NCBI GenBank assembly: GCA_029219205.1
Contig: JAQXSY010000121.1
Location: 1 to 43,270 of the forward strand
From: Bacillota bacterium
GTDB lineage: Bacteria > Bacillota > Clostridia > Oscillospirales > CAG-272
Length of the DNA stretch: 43,270 nt
Direction of reading: 5' to 3'
Positions 35,030 through 43,270 of this stretch are shown piece by piece (within the stretch, counting starts at the first letter, position 1; every line of letters starts with the position of its first letter). A program made the translations under genes and the position numbers. A model generated the notes under the pieces. It had not been told where the DNA came from, made no database searches, and worked only from the letters and a program-made list of their open reading frames with translations.

Positions 35030-37501
35030 TGACGCAGCGCTCCGGAACGAGACGCAGGTTGTATGTTCCGCTTCCAAGCGTCAATACGGGCTTCTTTTCA
35101 ATTCTGCGTTCGCCTTCCCACATTCCGCAGTCATCGAACTTTTCCCATTTTGGTATTTCAAGTACGGCCGATGTGTTCGGGGGAATCGTTACGGTCAGCT
35201 CAAGTCCGCCGTAAAGCTTTTCGGCTTTGAAAGCCACGGTTCCGGACATTGTCTTAATTTTACATTCGCAGAACTGCATGTCAGACGGCATGCAGGGCGC
35301 TATACGGAAGCTCCGGAATGCTGGAGTCAATGCCGTGATACCGGCAAAAACACGATAAAATGCGGCGTCTATGCCCGCAAACAATTCGTGGCTGTGCGAA
35401 TGCATGACTCCCTTGACAGCCCACTGCTCCCAAAGCGAGGTTGCTCCCGTTGCAAGCCAGTATCCGAAGCCCGGATATTCGCCTCTTTTCAAAATGTCCG
35501 GCAGAAGATCGATTCCGCCCGAAAATGCCGCCGCGGGAATAAGAGCCATTGTTCCGAAGCCTCCGGTGTCCAGACAGCCGTCCTCCCTGATTTTGCGGCA
35601 GAGGGCGTCGCCGGTTTTTATTCTGCGCTCGCCTTCAATCAATCCGAAATAAAGCGGAAGTATCATTTCAGGCTGCCTTCCGGTGTTTATACTGCCGTCC
35701 GGATTGTAATATTTACGGTAAAACGACTCGCGGATTGTTCTTTTGCAGCTTTCAAAAAGCTTCTCGTCGCTTTCTATACCGAAAACTCCTGCGAGATGCT
35801 CCATTATACAGCAATAGGCAAACAGCAGCGAGGTGTTGACCGCCATTTTGCATTCTCCGATGTTTTCCCACGTATTGTCGTTCGGGAGACACCAGTCTCC
35901 GAAACCTTTTGTCCAGATGCCGTCTTCGGAATTGTTAAACCAATTCAAAACGTCGTCCTTCATTTTCGGATACAGCTCGCGGACCGCATTTGTGTCTCCG
36001 TAAAAACGGTACAGCCGAAACGCGAGCATTATATAGTCGCCGTGCCAGTCGGGGTTTTCTTCGCCGTTTCTGAAAGGAGTGTTTGTTATGTCGCGCAGCC
36101 ATTTTTTGTAGTACGAGTACATATTGAAATTATAAATCGCGGCGGCTTCGATCATCTGCGAGTCCATTTGACACGGAGTGCGCTCGTCCCGTACGGGACA
36201 GTCGGTAGGTATGCTTACAAAATTGCAAAGCATACTGTGCCTGCAGAGCTTATGTATGCGGTTTATAGCTGCGTCCGAGCAGGAGAAAGAGCCCGTGCTC
36301 TCGAGCGACGCAGAAATTTGCAGCGCCCGGATACGAAAGTATGACGTTTTGTCAAGTCCGCTTACCAATGCGTAACGAAATCCGTGATAGGTGAATTTCG
36401 GCGTGTAGCTGCCGCGTCCGCTTCCGCAGATATAAACATCCTCTGCCTTTGCCGCGCGGTTGGTTTCGGGATCCGGCGTTCCGTCCGGATGTATCATCTC
36501 GCTGTGAGAAATTTTTATCGCGCAGCCTTTTTCGCCTTCGATTTCAATGCTTGTAACGCCTTGGAGGTTGCAGCCGAAATCGAATACGACTCCGTTATCC
36601 GTTTCCCATGAGTTAATCGGAAAATATTCCGCGATGACGCATATAGGAGGCATTTCATCCGGAATCAGTTTTCCTTTCGGAGAAGCATCCTCGTCGGCAA
36701 TGACTTCAAATTTTTTGAAATCACTTATTGACGCGTCGAAAACCTCGCCGCTGTATATTCCGTTTGAAGCAATTGGCGATGAAACGCCGGAAAAATTATT
36801 GTCGCTGATTATAAAATCGGTTTTTCCGTCCGTGTATGTAAACGACAAAAGACAGCGGCACCCCATTTTTCCGTAATAACGATATCCGAATTGCGAAAAT
36901 TCGTTATTGTAGCCTTTGCCGAGCTGAATTGAAAAAATATTTTCTCCCGGCTTTAAAAAATTTGTTATATCATATGTTTCAAAATAACAGAATTTATCAT
37001 ACAGCGTATTCGGCGGCGCAAGGAGACGGTCTGAGCAGGACGAGCCGTTGCAGGAGCAGTCGGTAAAACCAAGCCCGGTTACGTATGCGCGCGCCTTGAC
37101 AGGAGCTGTGTCAAGCGAAAAAGAACGGAAAAAAACGGGTGAGTTTATGCTTTCGTCCGGGCATATCAGCCATTTGGCGCCGCGAAAGCTTTCGATTGCA
37201 GTTTCGAATCTGGCTTTGTGAGAAACCGTCGCTTCTCCGTCTGAATACGCCGTGACTCTCCACGTATACTCTTTTCCTTCTTTAGGGCTGAAATAATCCG
37301 ACAGTTGAAAAGTCATTGTTTCGCCCTCGGTCACGCTGCTGTCGAAAACGGTTTTTTCATTGTCCATGACTTCGATACGAAAAGCGTTCTGAATCTCATT
37401 GCGTTTTCCGTCGGCGAGATAATTCCAACTCAGAAGTATTTCTTTCCCGACTCCGAGCGGGTCGGTGTTTCCGTTACAATATAATCTGTCAAATGTCATA
37501 T
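35016..37501 (-). CDS. Alpha-L-rhamnosidase (GH78-like)
   Basis: Bac_rhamnosid-like N-domain (YVTGLGFTDCSCNG); VSIPTDCPVRDERTPCQMDSQ; six-hairpin region and C-terminal domain. Start MTFDRLYCNG with GAGGG RBS. Confidence 0.85.
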
Positions 37502-37672
37502 CGACGCCCTCTTTTTTTAGTTTTTCAGATATCCGAGACAATCAACACGGAAAAAATTGTTCTGCGCGTTCGAAAACTGAATATTCAGTCTCCGCTTTCC
37601 AAAACTCACAGTGACGAAATCCAATCACATTATGTTAAAAGTGCTGGTACATTCTGACTTTAGGATACAGAT

Positions 37673-37702
37673 ATTTTAACATGATGTACATTGTACTGTC
37701 AA
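37673..37702 (-). promoter_or_regulatory. Promoter of the rhamnosidase/AraC cluster with palindrome in the spacer
   Basis: Minus strand TTGACA (37697-37702), 18-nt spacer, TAAAAT (37673-37678). gtacattgtac (37686-37696) lies in the spacer. Confidence 0.6.
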
Positions 37703-37788
37703 CATTGATTGCCCGGCGAAAGTCGGAATATTGATATAGAAAAAAGAGCAGACACGAAAAAACTGCAATCGCGATGCTTTTTCGGACA

Positions 37789-37826
37789 CAAAAAAACGGC
37801 AGGTCATCGCTTCCGGATGCCTGTCG
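37789..37826 (-). terminator. Terminator of the Rrf2/ThrE operon
   Basis: Minus strand CAGGCATCcggaagcGATGaCCTG stem followed by GCCGTTTTTTT. Confidence 0.7.
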
Positions 37827-37843
37827 TTAAAGCTTCGCCTGAC

Positions 37844-38296
37844 TTAATGATTTCTTTGAGGAAAGACGAAGCGGGCGAGTATATTTACTGTTGCTATTGA
37901 GATTGCGATTACGGCTGAGATAAATAAAGTCTGCGAACCGATTTTTAGAAATTCCGAATAGTTCTCACGGACAAGCTCGATCATGGATTTGTACAGCCCG
38001 ACGCCCGGGACGAGCGGAATAATGCCGGGCAGAACGAAAACCGTCGAAGGCATTTTGAAAACTCTTGCCGCTGTTTCACCGGCGACGGCAACAAAAAGCG
38101 CGCCGACAAAGTAAGAAAGAATTTCGTTGCCTGAGAAAATTAAAAGCGCTCTGAAAATGACGTAAGAAACGCCTGCGATAAACGAGGAGAAGATAATCGT
38201 TTTATCCGGCGCCCGCATTAGAATTGCAAAAAACGCCGTTGCCGCAAAGCAAAACACAAATTCATAAATCAGCCCTAAGTAACCGTTCAAGCCCAT
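37844..38296 (-). CDS. Threonine/serine exporter family protein, C-terminal-half type (ThrE_2/DUF3815-like)
   Basis: 150-aa membrane protein; FVLPGIIPLVPGVGLYKSM. Confidence 0.8.
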   Translation of the reverse strand: MGLNGYLGLIYEFVFCFAATAFFAILMRAPDKTIIFSSFIAGVSYVIFRALLIFSGNEILSYFVGALFVAVAGETAARVFKMPSTVFVLPGIIPLVPGVGLYKSMIELVRENYSEFLKIGSQTLFISAVIAISIATVNILARFVFPQRNH

Positions 38297-39075
38297 TACA
38301 GCACACCTCCGAGATTAATATATACGCTGAGTCCGACGGCGACTCCGGCGGCAAGCGAGCCTGCGACGATAACGGCTTCGGTGAAGCGCGCCGTGCCCGA
38401 CACAAGGTCGCCCACGACGGTGTCTCTTATTGCATTTGTAAGGCTGAGCCCGGGAAGCAGAGGCATTATCGCGCCTATCGTAATTGTGTCGATGCTGCCG
38501 GTTTTAAAACACACGGTTGACACAATGGCTGCCGCGGTAATAAACAATCCTCCGAAGAACGATACCGCGAAATTGTGAATGTTGGTATGTCTGAAAAAAC
38601 CGGTTACAAACTGTATAAAGGCGCTGCAGAAAAATGACACGATAAAATCAAAAACGGATCCGCCGAAAAGCATCGTAAACATGGCGGCGGACAGCCCGGC
38701 TGCAATCGCAAACCGGAAATGCTGTTTTTTCCCCGGTTCGTTCAGATTGCGAAGAAGACGTTCGGTTTCCTCAAGCGTGATATCTCCCCGGCAGAAGGCG
38801 CGCGAGTAGGAGTTTGCGCGTTCGAGCCGATAAAGATTGACCGAACGGAGACGTATGCGGCTGACCGACGTGAGCGGCGTTCCTCCGTCGCGGTTCATCG
38901 AAATAAAAAATCCGGTCGGAAAAGCGATAACGCTCGGTTCTGCGCCCCCGGCGCGGCACATCCTAAGTACGGTTTCTTCCGCACGGAAGGTTTCTCCGCC
39001 GTTTTCAAGTATCGTTATTCCGGCAAGTTCGGCGGTATGAAGAAGAAACGAATCGTTTTTTTCTTCGTCAGTCAT
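38296..39075 (-). CDS. Threonine/serine exporter family protein, N-terminal-half type (ThrE/DUF1212-like)
   Basis: Start MTDEEKND with AGGAGG RBS; ENGGETFRAEETVLRMCRAGG; IMPLLPGLSLTNAIRDTVVGDLVSG. Confidence 0.85.
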   Translation of the reverse strand: MTDEEKNDSFLLHTAELAGITILENGGETFRAEETVLRMCRAGGAEPSVIAFPTGFFISMNRDGGTPLTSVSRIRLRSVNLYRLERANSYSRAFCRGDITLEETERLLRNLNEPGKKQHFRFAIAAGLSAAMFTMLFGGSVFDFIVSFFCSAFIQFVTGFFRHTNIHNFAVSFFGGLFITAAAIVSTVCFKTGSIDTITIGAIMPLLPGLSLTNAIRDTVVGDLVSGTARFTEAVIVAGSLAAGVAVGLSVYINLGGVL

Positions 39076-39502
39076 GCTTTTGACCTCCTGATGAGCCTGC
39101 AACGACGTCTTTCAGCGAAATTTTGTCAAGCTTTTCGGATATTATATAGTTTATGTCGTCGAAAACGTGATTGTAAAAGCAGGAGCATTCGCCGTCGCAG
39201 CCGTCGTGTTCGCATTTGAAGTCGTCGCTGAGACACGGCGAGATCGTAAGAGGCCCTTCAATGATCTCAATGATCATTCTCATTGAAATATCTTTCGGAG
39301 CGCCGTTCAAAGCGTAGCCGCCGTTGACGCCTTTTCTTGATTTGACGACGTTTCCGTTAACCAGCTTGCTTAATATTTTTATCGTAAATCTGAGCGGTAC
39401 CCGCGCTTCTTCAGAGACGGTTTTTGCATCGGTAAGCTTGCCTTTAACCGCAAGACAGCGCATGATTCTAAGCGCGTAATCCGATTCACGGGTTATTTTC
39501 AT
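39068..39502 (-). CDS. Rrf2-family transcriptional regulator with Cys cluster
   Basis: MKITRESDYALRIMRCLA...VPLRFTIKILSKLVNGNVVKSRKGVNGGYAL; CLSDDFKCEHDGCDGECSC. Confidence 0.9.
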   Translation of the reverse strand: MKITRESDYALRIMRCLAVKGKLTDAKTVSEEARVPLRFTIKILSKLVNGNVVKSRKGVNGGYALNGAPKDISMRMIIEIIEGPLTISPCLSDDFKCEHDGCDGECSCFYNHVFDDINYIISEKLDKISLKDVVAGSSGGQKHD

Positions 39503-39573
39503 TTTTATAACCCTTCCTTTCTTCCGGACTTGTTTTTATCTTTAAAATCCGCCTTTTTCCGGCATGCGTTTAA

Positions 39574-39629
39574 ATAATACAAAATAAGTATACTATATGT
39601 ATTATATTGCCGGACTGACGTTTTGTCAA
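39574..39629 (-). promoter_or_regulatory. Consensus promoter plus dyad operator-like site of the Rrf2 operon
   Basis: Minus strand TTGACA (39624-39629), 17-nt spacer, TATAAT (39601-39606). Dyad ATAATAC-n6-AGTATACT-n4-GTATTAT at 39574-39605. Confidence 0.7.
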
Positions 39630-39739
39630 TGCGGAGGGTTGAAAAACATAATAACATAAAGATTTTTTGATCAAAAAAAGTAAAATCAAATAAAAATGCG
39701 TATATTATATGTGATTAAAATAAAACGGAGGCGAGAAGC

Positions 39740-40726
39740 ATGCCGACTGTACGTGAAATGATCGAGAAAAGGGAATACGATTTTCTTTCAGAATTTGCAT
39801 GTAAGAGCGCTGAGACAAAGGGAAGGGATAATCCCGTGTCATACTGCGGCCTGCGCGGAGAGTTCCAGCGCGACAGAGACAGAATCCTTCATTCAAAGGC
39901 TTTCCGGCGTCTTATGTATAAAACGCAGGTGTTTCTGTCTCCGGAAGCAGACCACTACCGCACGAGGCTGACACACACTCTTGAGGTTACGCAGATTGCC
40001 CGAACAATCGCGCGCGCGCTGCGGCTGAACGAGGATCTGACTGAAGCCGTGTCGCTTGGGCATGATCTCGGTCACACTCCGTTCGGACATGCCGGAGAGC
40101 GAGTGCTTCAAAGGTGCTGCGATCCGGCGTTTACACATTATGCCCAGAGCCTCAGAGTTGTTGAAAAGCTTGAAAATTTATCTCTTACGTATGAAGTACG
40201 GGACGGAATATATTATCACACAATCGGAGGCGCTCATACGCTTGAGGGCAGAATTGTCAAGGAAGCCGACAGAATTGCGTTTATTAATCACGATATCGAC
40301 GACGCATGCCGCGCTGGAATTCTGACTTCCGACGACATCCCGAAGGATCTTCGCTCGGTGCTCGGCGAAACTCACGGAGAACGTATTCAGTGTATGGTTT
40401 GTTCGATTGTTGAAGCCAGCGAAGGTATTCCCGACATAAAAATGACGCCCGAGGTCGACGACGCGACGAGCAGGCTCCACCAGTTCCTTTACGAAAAAGT
40501 GTACCGGAATCCGGTGGCGAAGGGAGAAGAAGGAAAGGCGGAGGAGATGCTTGAAAAACTGTACGGCTACTTTATGTCAAATCCGGAAAAGCTGCCCGGC
40601 GAATACCGCGACAATCTGGCAAATGAACCGCTGAAAATTGTTGTCTGCGACTATATTTCGGGAATGACCGACAGATACGCGGTTGGAATGTTTAAAAAGC
40701 TGTTTATTCCCGAACCTTGGAGATAA
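39740..40726 (+). CDS. dgt: Deoxyguanosinetriphosphate triphosphohydrolase-like HD protein
   Basis: FRRLMYKTQVFLSPEADHYRTRLTHTLEVTQIARTIARAL, LGHDLGHTPFGHAGE, RIAFINHDIDDA. Confidence 0.92.
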   Translation: MPTVREMIEKREYDFLSEFACKSAETKGRDNPVSYCGLRGEFQRDRDRILHSKAFRRLMYKTQVFLSPEADHYRTRLTHTLEVTQIARTIARALRLNEDLTEAVSLGHDLGHTPFGHAGERVLQRCCDPAFTHYAQSLRVVEKLENLSLTYEVRDGIYYHTIGGAHTLEGRIVKEADRIAFINHDIDDACRAGILTSDDIPKDLRSVLGETHGERIQCMVCSIVEASEGIPDIKMTPEVDDATSRLHQFLYEKVYRNPVAKGEEGKAEEMLEKLYGYFMSNPEKLPGEYRDNLANEPLKIVVCDYISGMTDRYAVGMFKKLFIPEPWR

Positions 40727-40745
40727 AGCGTGGTGATATGAAATT

Positions 40746-42473
40746 ATTTCGTCTCAGATAGTTGAAGAAATCAAATACAGGAACGATATAGTCGACGTTA
40801 TATCCGGCTATGTTACGCTCAGACGCGCCGGATCGAATATGCAGGGGCTGTGCCCGTTTCACAGTGAGCGTACGCCGTCGTTTACGGTGTTTCCTTCAAG
40901 CCGAACTTTCAAATGCTTCGGATGCGGCGCAGGAGGAGACGTCATAACATTTGTAATGAAGGCCGAAAATGTCGATTACCGCGAAGCGCTTGAAAAACTT
41001 GCTTCTCGTGCCGGTATTGTGATACCGGAAGACGACAGGTATTCGAATAATTCAATCAAACGCAGGCGCGTGCTCGACATGAACCGTGAGGCGGCGAAGT
41101 TTTTTCACCGCGAACTCATGGCGTCGTCTGAGGCGCTGGCGTATCTTGAAAAACGGCGGCTGTCAATGTCCCTGATAAATCATTTCGGTTTGGGATTTGC
41201 GCCAAACAGCTTTGTAAAACTGACGGATGCACTCAGATCGAGCGGGTATACAAGCGAAGAGATGACGGAAGGCTTTTTATGCGGAATAAGTAAAAAAACC
41301 GGCCGGCCGTACGATTATTTCAGAAACCGGATTATGTTTCCGATAATCGACGTATCCGGCGAAGTTATCGCGTTCGGCGGCAGGGTTATGGACGACAGCT
41401 CGCCAAAGTACCTGAATTCGTCCGATACTCCGGCATTTAAGAAAAGCCGAAGTCTGTATGCGCTTAATTTTGCCAAAAACGCCTGCTCGGAACAGTTGAT
41501 TTTGTGCGAAGGATATATGGATGTTATCGCTTTGCACGGCGCGGGCTTCACGAACGCAGTCGCAACGCTCGGAACCGCAATAACTCCGGAGCATGCAAGA
41601 CTTATGAAACGGTACACACAAAAAGTTATCATTTCATACGACAGTGACGACGCCGGACAGCGAGCCGCCGACCGAGCGTTTGCGCTGCTCGGAGAGGCAG
41701 GACTTGAAACGAAGATTCTCCGCGTTGAAAACGCCAAAGACCCCGACGAATATATAAAAAAATTCGGAAAAAGCGCTTTTGAAAAGCTGCTTTCGGGCAG
41801 CCGCTCACGGTTTGACTTCCAATACGACTCAATCAAAGCAAAAAACGACATAAAGACAACAGACGGCAAGGTCAAAGCGGCTTCTGAAATTGGCGAGGTT
41901 ATATCAAGAGTGTATTCAAACGTTGAGCGTGACATATATATAAGAAGGATTTCCGAGGATCTCGGAGTGCCGTATGAAAGCATGCGCGCGGACGTTGAAA
42001 GAAGAATGAGGAAAAACGCCGCTTCTGAAAAAAAAGAGGAGCGCAGGCAGATATTGCGCAAAACAGAAGGATTTGCGGATTCAGTAAATCCGGACGCCGT
42101 ACGAAACAAACGCGCAGCCGGTGCGGAAGAAGCGCTGCTCGGTATCCTGCTTGCTTATCCGGAGCTGATAAAGGAATACAAAAACAGTCCGTTTTTCCTG
42201 AAGCCGGATGAATTTTTCACGTCGTTTGGCCGCAGAATATATGAAGCGGTCACGGAGGAAAACGACGCTCCGTTCGATATCGGAGTTTTAAATGAAAAGT
42301 TTACTCCGGACGAAATGGGAAGGATTTCGGCAATGATTGCCGCCCGCTGCGATCTTACCAAAAACGATTTGGCGGCGGCTGAGGAATATGCGGCGATAAT
42401 ACGCGATGAACACAGCAAGTCGCTCGGTCTGGAAGAACTGATTCAGGCAAAGCGCAATAAGCTGAAAAAATAA
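40746..42473 (+). CDS. dnaG: DNA primase; apparent non-canonical ATT start (40743 or 40746)
   Basis: In-frame ISSQIVEEIKYRNDIVDVISGYVTLRRAGSNMQGLCPFHSERTPSF precedes the listed ATG at 40839. CHC2 zinc finger, TOPRIM LCEGYMDVIAL and YDSDDAGQRAADRA. Confidence 0.85.
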   Translation: MSSQIVEEIKYRNDIVDVISGYVTLRRAGSNMQGLCPFHSERTPSFTVFPSSRTFKCFGCGAGGDVITFVMKAENVDYREALEKLASRAGIVIPEDDRYSNNSIKRRRVLDMNREAAKFFHRELMASSEALAYLEKRRLSMSLINHFGLGFAPNSFVKLTDALRSSGYTSEEMTEGFLCGISKKTGRPYDYFRNRIMFPIIDVSGEVIAFGGRVMDDSSPKYLNSSDTPAFKKSRSLYALNFAKNACSEQLILCEGYMDVIALHGAGFTNAVATLGTAITPEHARLMKRYTQKVIISYDSDDAGQRAADRAFALLGEAGLETKILRVENAKDPDEYIKKFGKSAFEKLLSGSRSRFDFQYDSIKAKNDIKTTDGKVKAASEIGEVISRVYSNVERDIYIRRISEDLGVPYESMRADVERRMRKNAASEKKEERRQILRKTEGFADSVNPDAVRNKRAAGAEEALLGILLAYPELIKEYKNSPFFLKPDEFFTSFGRRIYEAVTEENDAPFDIGVLNEKFTPDEMGRISAMIAARCDLTKNDLAAAEEYAAIIRDEHSKSLGLEELIQAKRNKLKK

Positions 42474-42523
42474 AAAATGTTAAAAAGTCAAATTTGGCAT
42501 AATCAGAAAGGTCGGTATAAACA

Positions 42524-43270
42524 GTGAACGAAGAAAACAAAATTTCAGATGCCTCTGAAAAAAAGCTTGAGGTGCGCGACCTCGTTGAAAAGGGAAAGGC
42601 GAAGGGCACGCTTTCAAACAGCGAGATTATGGAGGCTCTTGAAGACGTAGATTACGACATAGAGCAGATTGAAAAGCTGTATGAAACGCTTGAAAGCAAC
42701 GGCATTGAAGTTACGGGATATCTCGACACTCCGGAATTTGAAGAGATTGAAAATGAGATTGAGCGTTATGAAAGCGCCGAAGACATGGAAAAGATGCTTA
42801 CCCAGGAAGGGCTTGCAATCGACGATCCGGTCAGAATGTATTTGAAGGAGATCGGAAAGGTTCCGCTTCTTGACGCCGACCGTGAAATGGTTTTGGCCGA
42901 GCTTATGTCAAAGGGCGACGTTAAAGCAAAGCAGGAGCTTGTCGAGGCCAACCTCAGGCTTGTTGTCAGCATTGCAAAAAGGTATGTCGGAAAGGGAATG
43001 TTCTTTCTTGATCTGATACAGGAAGGAAATCTCGGTCTAATGAAGGCGGTTGACAAATTCGACTATCAGAAGGGCTATAAGTTTTCCACATACGCCACAT
43101 GGTGGATAAGACAGGCGATAACGCGAGCCATTGCCGATCAGGCGAGAACAATAAGAATCCCGGTTCATATGGTCGAGACGATACATAAAGTATCGAGAGT
43201 GCAGAGACAGCTTCTTCAGGAGCTTGGCCACGAGGCTTCGGCGGAAGAAGTTGCCGAATACATGGGTATG
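42524..43270 (+). CDS. rpoD: Primary RNA polymerase sigma factor (3' truncated by window edge)
   Basis: GTG start; [91 protein letters not shown]. Not in the ORF list because it runs off the window. Confidence 0.93.
   Translation, partial: MNEENKISDASEKKLEVRDLVEKGKAKGTLSNSEIMEALEDVDYDIEQIEKLYETLESNGIEVTGYLDTPEFEEIENEIERYESAEDMEKMLTQEGLAIDDPVRMYLKEIGKVPLLDADREMVLAELMSKGDVKAKQELVEANLRLVVSIAKRYVGKGMFFLDLIQEGNLGLMKAVDKFDYQKGYKFSTYATWWIRQAITRAIADQARTIRIPVHMVETIHKVSRVQRQLLQELGHEASAEEVAEYMGM

Overview
This 43.3-kb window looks like a chromosomal segment of an anaerobic, Clostridia-like Firmicute. It carries about 30 protein genes, and I saw no tRNA or rRNA genes, CRISPR array or transposase. From left to right it contains: a truncated PadR-like regulator with its operator/promoter region; a DUF6323/DUF6179-like pair of unknown function; a complete oligopeptide ABC transporter (SBP, OppB, OppC, OppD, OppF) with large insertions in several subunits, followed by a DUF3899-like protein; a 1560-aa VWA/MBG/SpaA/SLH surface protein; an aldose-1-epimerase-like gene; a T-box leader driving an XRE-cupin-AMP-ligase fusion; a GtrA, TOPRIM (M5-like), holA, DUF1934, GT2, sortase B and gpmI cluster; an NYN-domain gene; type III glutamine synthetase; a PfkB sugar kinase; two divergent GH78-like rhamnosidases flanking an AraC regulator; an Rrf2 plus split ThrE operon; and dgt-dnaG-rpoD, with rpoD cut by the window edge. 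The observations most worth follow-up are the T-box upstream of an acyl-CoA synthetase-type gene, the coordinated insertions in the Opp transporter, a dnaG whose N-terminus has no ATG/GTG/TTG start (probable ATT start), and a Cys-rich insert beside the MIDAS motif of the VWA protein. All family assignments come from reading the sequence by eye. No database search was run.
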